Positions 9,013-15,979 of a DNA stretch of 41,711 bases are shown piece by piece; the first letter of the stretch is position 1; each line of letters begins with the position of its first letter. The position numbers and the translations under genes were made by a program. Below the pieces are notes generated by a model, which saw nothing but the letters and a program-made list of their open reading frames with translations, made no database searches and was not told the origin of the DNA. The DNA is from Acidobacteriota bacterium (GTDB lineage: Bacteria > Acidobacteriota > Terriglobia > Acidiferrales > UBA7541). The stretch covers positions 1-41,711 of the forward strand of contig JAGWOX010000005.1 of the NCBI GenBank assembly GCA_028877145.1, read 5' to 3'.

Positions 9013-10120
9013 ATATCGCCGCGTCGTACTTAACGCCGAAATGCTTACCCAAGTACCGCAGGAGGATGCCGAGCCGAATGCGGATCGCGTAGGCATCGTT
9101 GGGCGTCTGGGAATGCTTGTCGAACTCAAGAAATTGCGCATCGACCTGTTTGCTAGACTCGCCCATGGCCTCGACTAGCTCGCGGTTCTTCTCCCGGTCC
9201 CGCTCGAATTTCGAAAGCATCTCCCGACGGACATGGCCCACCCGCTTTAATCTGACCTGCCTGAACAGGTGGAAATAGACCGTAATCATACCGACCTGCC
9301 GCAGCAAGCTATCCGAGATTCCGAAAACAGAATTCATCAACACGAGAGTTTCCTCGACGCTGCCCACAAGCGCGGAGACTGCTGATGCGGAGGCCCTTTT
9401 ATCCCCCTCCTTTCGCCACCTTCGGAAGTCTTTTACGAATCCGTCCAAATACGCCTTCTTTGTGTTAGGGATCGCGTTGGAAAACTCGATGTAGAGAAAT
9501 TTTGCAGCAAGATCGCGATGTCTGTACCGAGAGTCAGGAAAAGGGACATGCTTGGAAAAGAATGTATGCGCCGAAACCCGGCGAATCGCTGCGGGCATCG
9601 GACCCCCCAGGGCGCCTCTCTTTTCCGGAGCGTTAAGCGGTACAGCCTCGTTAAGCCGGGAGAACATGTCCTCTATCAATTCGATGTCATTTGTTCTGAT
9701 CGTGACAATGTCAATAGGGGTCGCATCGAACCTCGCCTTGATGTGAGGATACCTCTTGGCCAGAGTTGGGTAGTCTAGGCCCCCTGCCTTCACGCTATCA
9801 TCCCGGAGATACCTAAAATCCTCCGCCAGAGGTAGGTTCCCATCAATGAACTCCCAAATCGTTTCCAGCCTCTGTCTCCCATCGACGATCGCGTAGCGGT
9901 ACCTCTTCCCATCCTCTTGATTGTATGGAACAAACTCATGGAAATAGAGCTTCGGCACGTCGAAGCCGTTCAGAAGAGAGTCAATAAGCAGCTGCCGTTT
10001 CTCCCTAGTCCAGATGCCACTTATCCGCTGATACTCCGGGTTGAGCTTGATCTCCCCGCGCTCAGAGTAGACGACCAGCAGGGAGCTCTGCGGGTACTTC
10101 CCAAGGCTGAATTCATCCAT
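8996..10120 (-). CDS. DUF262 (ParB/Srx-like) family protein
   Basis: This 374-residue protein begins with a DUF262 domain: NPEYQR (27-32), TREKRQLLIDSLLNGFDVPKLYF (38-60, shown in part), then the DGRQR motif (80-84; DGQQR in most relatives) and FSRLNEAVPLNAPEKR. In GmrS and SspE, related domains bind or hydrolyse nucleotides and drive restriction of modified or unmodified phage DNA. Here no DUF1524 HNH nuclease follows; the C-terminal 200 residues are helical and basic with no recognised nuclease motif. The ATG at 10120 overlaps the FRG gene by eight bases and has AGGAGG inside the 3' end of that gene, so coupled translation is very likely. Probable role is defence, with the FRG protein as partner. 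Domain call is firm; activity is inferred. Confidence 0.85.
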   Translation of the reverse strand: MDEFSLGKYPQSSLLVVYSERGEIKLNPEYQRISGIWTREKRQLLIDSLLNGFDVPKLYFHEFVPYNQEDGKRYRYAIVDGRQRLETIWEFIDGNLPLAEDFRYLRDDSVKAGGLDYPTLAKRYPHIKARFDATPIDIVTIRTNDIELIEDMFSRLNEAVPLNAPEKRGALGGPMPAAIRRVSAHTFFSKHVPFPDSRYRHRDLAAKFLYIEFSNAIPNTKKAYLDGFVKDFRRWRKEGDKRASASAVSALVGSVEETLVLMNSVFGISDSLLRQVGMITVYFHLFRQVRLKRVGHVRREMLSKFERDREKNRELVEAMGESSKQVDAQFLEFDKHSQTPNDAYAIRIRLGILLRYLGKHFGVKYDAAILQPAE

Positions 10121-10907
10121 CGTAGCGCCTCCTCGCTAGGCTCGCCGCGTTGTCGAGCTCCGGAAACACGGTCAGCGAGTCGACCCCCAGTCCTTCTAGT
10201 TGCCGGCGTATTCGTGCCTTCGAGGAAGAGGGAATTATATACCGACCGACATGAGCACCACGGCCAATGCTCTCAATGGGAGTTTGGTCCCTGTGCGTCA
10301 CGGTAAAAACGCTGTACTGGGCCTGCATCCGCTTCGAGTGACGGATCGCAATTCCAGCAGCGGGGAGCAGTCGGCTAGTGAGCTCTGAAGCGAGCTTCGC
10401 TGGCAAATAGTTCTGAAGGTACTCATCGTCATCCTCAAAGATGGGCAGCCCCCGTGCATCGGCCTGCTTAATGCCCGCCTCCTCGTTCAGTCTCCTCGGC
10501 AACAACACCCACAGGGCCCCGTCCTTTTCGTCGTTCCTAGTCACTCCATCCAGCGAATGAACGGCGAAGTAGAGTCCGATCAGAGGGCTCTCGGTCCAAT
10601 CGAGGAGCCTGGTAGGCACCTTGTGATGGCGGGCCAAGAACAGCCACTCCCACTGGGATTGCGGCCGCTGATCCAAGAACTGCACGGCGTTCTGTTTGAA
10701 GACGTTGAGGAGGCCCCGCTCATGCTCCAACCTAAATGGTGGCCTGGCAAGAGTCGGGATAAGCTTGTACCTCACGCTGGTGAGCCCCCTATACCAGACC
10801 GGGCCTTTCCTAGCTCGCTCCCGCGGAGAATCGAGCAGGCTAAGGAGGTCCGTGACGCCCCTAATTCGTTGTTCGTCGAAGAGCATAGTTAGCGCGACAG
10901 CGTCCAA
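10113..10907 (-). CDS. FRG-domain protein
   Basis: The product of about 264 residues carries the FRG domain named after its conserved Phe/Tyr-Arg-Gly: VWYRG at 37-41, then EWLFLARHHKVPTRLLDW (87-104) and SPLIGLYFAV, the usual H..PTRLLDWT signature. The domain is widespread in mobile and defence-associated genes but has no settled biochemical function that I can state. The start could be TTG at 10907 or ATG at 10886; neither has a clear ribosome site, and a stop lies 16 codons upstream of the TTG. A promoter at 10932-10961 points into the gene. It is the first gene of a two-gene operon with DUF262, whose ribosome site is embedded in its 3' end. The arrangement suggests that both act as one system. 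Confidence 0.85.
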   Translation of the reverse strand: MDAVALTMLFDEQRIRGVTDLLSLLDSPRERARKGPVWYRGLTSVRYKLIPTLARPPFRLEHERGLLNVFKQNAVQFLDQRPQSQWEWLFLARHHKVPTRLLDWTESPLIGLYFAVHSLDGVTRNDEKDGALWVLLPRRLNEEAGIKQADARGLPIFEDDDEYLQNYLPAKLASELTSRLLPAAGIAIRHSKRMQAQYSVFTVTHRDQTPIESIGRGAHVGRYIIPSSSKARIRRQLEGLGVDSLTVFPELDNAASLARRRYDG

Positions 10908-10931
10908 GCGGGACCGAAAGACTAGAACGGG

Positions 10932-10961
10932 ATTGTAACAAAGCGAAAAAGTGACTTACAA
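10932..10961 (-). promoter_or_regulatory. Promoter of FRG-DUF262 operon
   Basis: On the minus strand, TTGTAA (complement of 10956-10961), an 18-base spacer, then TACAAT (complement of 10932-10937). Both boxes match the sigma70 consensus at four or more positions and transcription would begin near 10925, giving a leader of about 18 bases to the TTG or 39 to the ATG. Confidence 0.55.
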
Positions 10962-11214
10962 CGCAGGAATCCTGAAAGCGTAGACACCAACCCCCCGAAC
11001 CAGACTGGGCCCAGGAGAGCCACCCCTACCGGGCATCGATGGCAACGCCGCGCGGCGAAGGTCCTGGGACGTCGCGCGGCGTAGATCGGTCCAAGGGCCA
11101 ATCAATTTTCCGTGGGCTGATTGCCAGAGATTTCCGCTATTTGGCGGTGGGCAACACTTCGGCTCCGATCGTCGTCCAGCATTTGACACAACCTTGTTGC
11201 TCGGCTAGGTTTCT
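10962..11214. other. Gap at right edge of island, with GC-rich inverted/direct repeat
   Basis: No gene is seen here. GCCGCGCG (11047-11054) and CGCGCGGC (11073-11080) form an inverted repeat around an 18-base spacer; in direct orientation CGyCGCGCGGCG also repeats at 11046-11057 and 11070-11081. TTGACA at 11183-11188 followed after 17 bases by TAGGTT could be a weak promoter for the methyltransferase at 11215, but it would give an almost leaderless transcript. Confidence 0.4.
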
Positions 11215-11835
11215 ATGCCCATGCCCACGCTACAGGAGCAGTTCGGCCAGATCGACATCTACCTTTTCGACCAGCTTTTGAAAGGGCGCATCTTGCCGGG
11301 AATGCGGATATTGGACGCGGGATGCGGGTCCGGTCGAAACCTCGTCTACTTTCTGCGGGAAGGCTACGAAGTTTACGCCGCGGACGCTGACGTGCAGGCT
11401 GTGGATAGCGTTCGCTCGTTCGCCCGGAAGTTTGCGCCCGCGCTTCCCGCCTCGAATTTTCGAGTCGAAGCCGTCGAAAAAATGTCTTTCGACGATGCCT
11501 GCGCCGATGCGGTCATCAGCAACACTGTTCTCCATCTCGCTCGCGACGACGCGCAGTTCGAATCCATGCTGCGGGGATCCTGGCGCGTTCTCAAGCCGGG
11601 CGGGCTCTTCTTCTGCCGCGTCGCATCATTGATCGGCATGGAGAACCAGTTCAAACAGATCCAGGGACGCCGCTTCCTGGCGCCCGATGGCGCGGAGCGG
11701 TATTTGGTTGACGCAGAAATGCTCGCCTCGCTCACCGAACGGTTAGGGGGCGAAATGCTCGACCCGATCAAGACCACGGTTGTCCAAAATCAACGCTCGA
11801 TGACCACATGGGTGCTGCGGAAGAAACTGCCGTGA
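11215..11835 (+). CDS. Class I SAM-dependent methyltransferase (TehB/UbiE-like)
   Basis: A 206-residue single-domain Rossmann methyltransferase. The SAM-binding motif I is ILDAGCGSGRNL (about 32-43), followed by the acidic end of strand 2 (VYAADAD), motif VKEM-type region VEAVEKMSFDD, and the post-II region ADAVISNTVLHLA, then SWRVLKPGGLFFCRV. No substrate-binding insert is present, so the acceptor is unknown. The start may be ATG 11215 or ATG 11221; both sit close to a poor TTGACA/TAGGTT promoter and no clear ribosome site is seen. It stands alone between the defence island and a gene-free stretch. Confidence 0.85.
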   Translation: MPMPTLQEQFGQIDIYLFDQLLKGRILPGMRILDAGCGSGRNLVYFLREGYEVYAADADVQAVDSVRSFARKFAPALPASNFRVEAVEKMSFDDACADAVISNTVLHLARDDAQFESMLRGSWRVLKPGGLFFCRVASLIGMENQFKQIQGRRFLAPDGAERYLVDAEMLASLTERLGGEMLDPIKTTVVQNQRSMTTWVLRKKLP

Positions 11836-12285
11836 GAAGCAGAGTGCAGTCGTCTTGGAATGGGATTCGAAGCGCGCCCGGCCACAAACCGGCGCTCTAG
11901 GCAATCAACCGCTCCCACGCCGCAAGCACACCGCCATGTCCACGTAGACCCAGGTATTGTCGAGCTCCGGCCGTCCCCGCTAAAATCGCCCTGCGAGGAG
12001 TGCCGTCCACAAAGCGAATTTCCCGGCCCAGCCGCCCAATTTTGCATTTCCAAGAAACTCGTTAAGCGTATCGATTTCAAAATTGCACTCGATTGAAAAC
12101 ACACGACTTCCACGCCGAAGAAATCGCACGCGTATCGATTCTTCAAAAGCACTTCGCCGGCTCCGAGTCCACGCATGGGGCGTCGGAAAGAAAGCCCCGG
12201 GAGGTGCTAATCTTTAAATTCAGCAGGGAGGGACACAACCTACTTGGGCGGGTTGACAACGAATTAGAGAGGCGTTTTTCCGGTT
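11836..12285. other. 450-base gap with no supported gene
   Basis: Open frames on either strand here (for example 11790-12176 on the minus strand) show no recognisable domain, no good ribosome site and no codon bias, so none is called. TTGACA at 12252-12257 lies 28 bases before the MscS gene but lacks a matching -10 box. Confidence 0.4.
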
Positions 12286-14313
12286 ATGAGACTGATTCGC
12301 TCAACCACTCGATCCCGTCGTGGAAGCTTCAACAGAGGGCCCGGCATCAGAACAGGCCAGGGCAAGTGGCTCCCGCTGGGTCTCGCTCTGGCGATCCTGG
12401 GTTTCGGCGCGGTTTTATTTTCACAGGCGCCAGCTTCTCAGGCGCCGGCCAGCCCCGGCCCTGACGCTTCGCAAGTGATCCAATTCCTGAACCAGACGAT
12501 TGGCTGGTATCGGCAGTTTCCCGTCCTGGAACGTGTTGCGACTGAGCCCACCGACTGGATGGCCGTCTACAACAACCGTCAAACCGCAAACCAGATTGTT
12601 CAGCTCGCCTTCGATTTTGCGCGCGCGCGGGCCGATTCGATTGCCAAGGAGGCCGGCACGAACCCGGCCCAGAATCCAGGCGCAGGTTCCACGCAATATC
12701 AGGCGCTTCGCCAATGGCAAACGAAAATCGACCAGCAGATCAAGGACACGCAGGCGGAGCGAGATGCGGACGTGCAGAAAGTGGCGAATGCGACGGGCAA
12801 ACGCCGCCAGCAGCTTCAGGCGGAAGTCTCGGAATTGCAGGGCGAACTCGCGCTCGCGCAGGCGCGCAGGGACGCTCTCCGCAGCATGGTCGAATTCACC
12901 AGCGGAGCCGCCACCGGCGGCTTGGGCGCGACGGGGTTACGGGCGCAAGTCGAAGCGCTGGCCAGTTCCGTTCCGGGGGCATTGCCGAATCCGGCAGGCG
13001 CTTCCCGTTCCACCGCGTCCGCCCCGAATGTCCAAACGGACCTTTTGACCGCCGCGGCCGCGAACAGACCTGAAACCACATCGGGCATCTGGGGCTTGAT
13101 CGAGCGGTTTTTTGCGCTTTCCGACAAGATTCATACGCTCGATTCCGCGATCGCGCAGACCGACGCGCTGGCCTCGGCTTCGGCGCAATTGCGCGCACCC
13201 ATGGTGGCCCGGCTGAGGAGCCTCTCCCAGCAGGGCGACGATCTGGCGAAGCAGGCGGATGCGGCGGATGCGGCCACGCTGGAGCAGGAAAAGAAACAAC
13301 TGGATTCCCTCGCCACGCAGTTCAAGCAGATGACCGCGACGTTGATTCCTCTCAGCAAGGAAAACGTGCTGCTCACCGCGTACTCGCGAAACATCGCGAG
13401 CTGGCGTGACGCGGTGCGGGCCGAATACCGGACCACGCTCAAAAGCCTTCTCGCGCGGGGGGCCTTCCTCGTCGTCGTAATCGCGATGGTGGTCGCCGCG
13501 GCGGAATTGTGGCGCCGGGGCATTTACCGCTACGTCCGCGATCCGCGCCGGCGCTATCAGTTCCTTCTGCTGCGGAAGTTTGCGATGTGGATCACGATCA
13601 TCGGGATTATCGCGCTCGCGTTCGCCAGCAGGCTCGGCTCGGTGCTCACCTTCGCCGGCCTCCTGACCGCCGGCGTGGCGCTCGCCCTGCAAAATGTGAT
13701 CCTTTCCGTCGTCGGCTATTTTTTCCTCATCGGGAAATTCGGCGTCAAAGTGGGAGACCGAGTGCAGATCGGCGAAGTGCGAGGAGAGATCGTGGATATC
13801 GGGTTGGTGCGCCTGCACCTGATGGAATTGCGCGGCGCCGGCGCCGATATTCCTACCGGCCGCGTCGTCGCTTACTCAAACTCCATCGTATTCCAGCCGG
13901 CCGGCCTCTTCAAGCAGATTCCGGGCACCAATTTCGTCTGGCACGAGGTGACGCTCACGCTGTCGCCCGAAACCGATTACGGCAGCGCCAAGAAAAGATT
14001 GCTCGAAGCGGTCGACGCGGTCCTGGCCGACTACCGTGAGGAGATGGAACGGCAGGGACGGCGTCTCGAAACGTTCGGCGCCGCGCCGGCAAATAGCTTG
14101 CGCCCGAGAAGCCAATTGCGCTTTACGCCCGCCGGTCTCGACGTCAGCATCCGGTTTCCGGTCGACTTGCGCCTCGCGGCTGATATCGACGAGAAAGTCA
14201 CCCGGGAGCTGCTGAACGCCCTGGCCCGCGAGCCGGAATTGAAGCTCGCCCCTCCCCCCGCGCAAGGCATCCGGTTACGAACCGATCTCTCGAGCGCCGG
14301 ATTTACCGGCTAG
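12286..14313 (+). CDS. MscS-family mechanosensitive channel with coiled-coil N-domain
   Basis: A 675-residue inner-membrane protein. An N-terminal hydrophobic segment (about 28-46) acts as signal or anchor; an alanine/glutamine-rich region follows with coiled coils near 143-203 and 310-349, probably periplasmic. Membrane helices lie near 392-408 and 431-447, then the pore helix (LTFAGLLTAGVALALQNV, about 451-468) leads into the MscS beta-domain (GDRVQIGEVRGEIVDIGLV). The cytosolic alpha/beta end runs to 675. Such channels release solutes on osmotic downshock; the large extra N-domain resembles that of MscK/YbdG-like long forms and may tune gating. The ATG at 12286 has only a distant GAGAGG. 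It converges on hicA, with a long inverted repeat between the two. Confidence 0.88.
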   Translation: MRLIRSTTRSRRGSFNRGPGIRTGQGKWLPLGLALAILGFGAVLFSQAPASQAPASPGPDASQVIQFLNQTIGWYRQFPVLERVATEPTDWMAVYNNRQTANQIVQLAFDFARARADSIAKEAGTNPAQNPGAGSTQYQALRQWQTKIDQQIKDTQAERDADVQKVANATGKRRQQLQAEVSELQGELALAQARRDALRSMVEFTSGAATGGLGATGLRAQVEALASSVPGALPNPAGASRSTASAPNVQTDLLTAAAANRPETTSGIWGLIERFFALSDKIHTLDSAIAQTDALASASAQLRAPMVARLRSLSQQGDDLAKQADAADAATLEQEKKQLDSLATQFKQMTATLIPLSKENVLLTAYSRNIASWRDAVRAEYRTTLKSLLARGAFLVVVIAMVVAAAELWRRGIYRYVRDPRRRYQFLLLRKFAMWITIIGIIALAFASRLGSVLTFAGLLTAGVALALQNVILSVVGYFFLIGKFGVKVGDRVQIGEVRGEIVDIGLVRLHLMELRGAGADIPTGRVVAYSNSIVFQPAGLFKQIPGTNFVWHEVTLTLSPETDYGSAKKRLLEAVDAVLADYREEMERQGRRLETFGAAPANSLRPRSQLRFTPAGLDVSIRFPVDLRLAADIDEKVTRELLNALAREPELKLAPPPAQGIRLRTDLSSAGFTG

Positions 14314-14351
14314 CCCTTGTTCTGCAAAACATCGTATGCGAGACCAATGGT

Positions 14352-14417
14352 CCGACGACCTATTCCTATGGATGTACGCAAGGCTGGAGCAGAGGGTGGG
14401 CCTTCATAGGTCGTCGG
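14352..14417. repeat. 12-bp inverted repeat across the hicA 3' end
   Basis: CCGACGACCTAT at 14352-14363 and its exact reverse complement at 14406-14417 are separated by 42 bases. The right arm is the last codons of hicA (complement), so the left arm copies the gene's end in inverted orientation. The pair could form a long stem that ends both mscS and hicA transcripts, or be a recombination trace. Confidence 0.6.
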
Positions 14418-14616
14418 GGCGCAGTCCCGTATGCTTCGCAATTCGGGCCAACATTCTCGGGCCAATTTCCACTGCGTCGTGAAACGCCCAAACGTACTCA
14501 CCCTGGACAGGGTGAATGAGAATCAGGTGAGACCCTTTTCGGGATTTGACTACGTAGCCTTTTCGGAGAAGCGCTCGAAAGACCTTTGCGGCCTTGGTGC
14601 TCGGCCAGTCGCTCAA
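14404..14616 (-). CDS. hicA: HicA-family mRNA interferase toxin
   Basis: A 70-residue protein with the double-stranded-RNA-binding-like fold of HicA. It has the N-terminal helix (TKAAKVFRALLRKGY), the strand with the catalytic histidine in RKGSHLIL (His30), and the final helix around RMLARIAKHTGL. HicA toxins cut mRNA and are held inactive by HicB. The ATG at 14616 overlaps the hicB stop by four bases. Antitoxin-first gene order occurs in many HicAB-like loci. All expected residues are present, so the toxin is probably active. Confidence 0.88.
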   Translation of the reverse strand: MSDWPSTKAAKVFRALLRKGYVVKSRKGSHLILIHPVQGEYVWAFHDAVEIGPRMLARIAKHTGLRPDDL

Positions 14617-14822
14617 GACTTGGAGGGAACAGCTACGGTGAGTGTGCTTGCGGGTTCCTTCTGCTCTTCGATCCGGTCGGCGAGAACGCGGAGTGCAAGA
14701 GCTTCGGCCGTGGCTATGGCTTCTTCCTCACTGCTGCCATAAGCCATCACCCCAGGCAACTCCGGAACCTCGGCGATCCAACGCCCGTCCGCCTCGCGCT
14801 CCGTTTCGATTCTGTAAACCAT
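14613..14822 (-). CDS. hicB: HicB-like antitoxin
   Basis: A 69-residue protein with the partial RNase H-like HicB fold: YRIETEREADGRWIAEVPEL at the start, then PGVMAYGSSEEEAIATAEAL. It has no C-terminal DNA-binding HTH or ribbon-helix-helix, so it is the short antitoxin type and autorepression is not obvious. It precedes and overlaps hicA. AGGA lies about seven bases before the ATG, and a promoter candidate lies so close (14829-14857) that the transcript may be almost leaderless. Confidence 0.87.
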   Translation of the reverse strand: MVYRIETEREADGRWIAEVPELPGVMAYGSSEEEAIATAEALALRVLADRIEEQKEPASTLTVAVPSKS

Positions 14823-14828
14823 GGGAAC

Positions 14829-14857
14829 ATCCTATCACACCGGCCGAGGAACAATAA
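14829..14857 (-). promoter_or_regulatory. Candidate hicBA promoter
   Basis: On the minus strand, TTATTG (complement of 14852-14857), 17 bases, then TAGGAT (complement of 14829-14834). The start point would fall at or just before the hicB ATG at 14822. Confidence 0.4.
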
Positions 14858-14861
14858 TTCG

Positions 14862-14892
14862 TCCTTGCTCGTTGAGGCACGGAGAGCAAGGA
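14862..14892 (-). terminator. Stem-loop after htpX
   Basis: A perfect 9-bp stem (TCCTTGCTC/GAGCAAGGA) with a 13-base loop, 41 bases past the htpX stop and just upstream of the hicBA promoter. On the minus strand it is followed by ACGAATTATTGTT, moderately T-rich. It probably separates htpX from hicBA; it could also serve as an operator. Confidence 0.5.
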
Positions 14893-14932
14893 TTTACCTT
14901 CATAATTCCTGCCAGCCACGGAGCCGCCCGCT

Positions 14933-15787
14933 TTATCGCAGGATGGTCATGTTTTGCAGGGTTTCGATGCGCTTCTCGAGGGGCGGGTGGGTGCTGAAGA
15001 GATTCGCCATGGTGCGGCGCGCCGAAAGCGGCGCCACGATGAACAATGACGACGTGGTGGGCGAAACGTTCATCGGGATGCGCGAATTGTAGGCCTCGAG
15101 TTTCTTGAGCGCGCTGATCAGGCCGTAGGGATGGCCGACCATTTTCGCTCCGGAAGCGTCTGCCTGATATTCGCGCTGGCGCGAGATGCCGAGTTGCAGG
15201 AGCAGCGCGGCGAGCGGAGCCACAATCAGCATCAGCAACGCGACGAAGATGTTGCCCATGCCTTCGTCGTCGCGGCCGCCAAAGCCGCCGAACAGCATCG
15301 CCCAGCGACCCATGCTGGCGATCCAGGTGATGGCGCCCGCGATCGTCGCGGCGATCGAGGAAGTGAGAATGTCGTAGTTCTTCACGTGCGACAGTTCGTG
15401 CGCGATCACGCCTTCCATCTCGTCGTCGTTCATGATTTGAAGCAGGCCCTGCGTGACGGCCACCGAAGCGTGATGCGGATTGCGGCCCGTGGCGAAAGCA
15501 TTCGGCGCAGCCGATGGGATCATGTACAGGCTCGGCATCGGGATGTTCGCCTTGCCGCACAGCCGCCCCATCACTTCATACAGGCGAGGGGCTTCCTCCC
15601 GGGTCACCGGCTGCGCGCCGCTGGTTTTCAGGGCGATTTTGTCGGAATAGAAATAGGCGATGCCGTTCATCACGACGGCGGCGCCGAGGGCGAGCGTCAT
15701 GCCAAAGCGGCCGCCGAAAGCGCCGCCGATGAGCAGCAATACCACAGTCATCAGAGTAAGAAGAAATGCGGTACGAAATGTTCTCAT
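14933..15787 (-). CDS. htpX: HtpX-type membrane zinc metalloprotease
   Basis: HtpX is an M48 family inner-membrane protease that degrades misfolded membrane proteins. The 284-residue product has two N-terminal membrane helices (about 7-25 and 27-48), the zinc motif HELSH in GVIAHELSHVKNYD, two further hydrophobic segments, and the third-ligand glutamate in QREYQADASGAKM. The C-terminal THPPLEKRI motif is typical. The ATG at 15787 is preferred over an upstream in-frame codon at 15823 because GGGAAG sits seven bases upstream and MRTFRTAFLL is a normal HtpX start. It lies downstream of hsp20-clpB on the same strand, 192 bases after clpB, with a 28-bp palindrome between, so co-expression is possible but perhaps partial. 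Confidence 0.93.
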   Translation of the reverse strand: MRTFRTAFLLTLMTVVLLLIGGAFGGRFGMTLALGAAVVMNGIAYFYSDKIALKTSGAQPVTREEAPRLYEVMGRLCGKANIPMPSLYMIPSAAPNAFATGRNPHHASVAVTQGLLQIMNDDEMEGVIAHELSHVKNYDILTSSIAATIAGAITWIASMGRWAMLFGGFGGRDDEGMGNIFVALLMLIVAPLAALLLQLGISRQREYQADASGAKMVGHPYGLISALKKLEAYNSRIPMNVSPTTSSLFIVAPLSARRTMANLFSTHPPLEKRIETLQNMTILR

Positions 15788-15924
15788 GGTCTTCCCTTTT
15801 ACCGCGATAAATCCCCGATCCATCCAAGTCTAGGTGGCCCGTGGTGCAGGGTCAAATCATTCGCTTTTGTCTAATCGAACAGGCCTTGCCTCTTCTTCGA
15901 TGCGAATCGGGGCGGCAACGGCTG

Positions 15925-15952
15925 GTAGGGGCACGTTGCAACGTGCCCCTAC
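15925..15952. repeat. 28-bp perfect palindrome between clpB and htpX (REP-like)
   Basis: GTAGGGGCACGTTG is followed directly by its exact reverse complement, with no loop. It lies 28 bases past the clpB stop on the clpB-htpX transcript and could slow or end transcription or protect RNA ends. Ending in CTAC, it resembles other palindromes in the window (31515-31538, 38060-38077). Confidence 0.75.
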
Positions 15953-15979
15953 AACAAAGCCCTGCATCCCTGCCCCGGC

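Noticed and set aside
8996-10120. Assignment of the DUF262 gene as GmrSD or SspE
   Set aside because: No DUF1524 HNH domain is present in the protein or next to it, and its partner is an FRG protein, so the established names do not apply.
11790-12176. A 128-codon frame on the minus strand in a gene-poor gap
   Set aside because: No ribosome site, no known motif and mixed codon use; it may be a remnant but cannot be supported.
12937-13818. A 293-codon open frame on the minus strand
   Set aside because: Opposite the mscS gene; no domain, biased composition.
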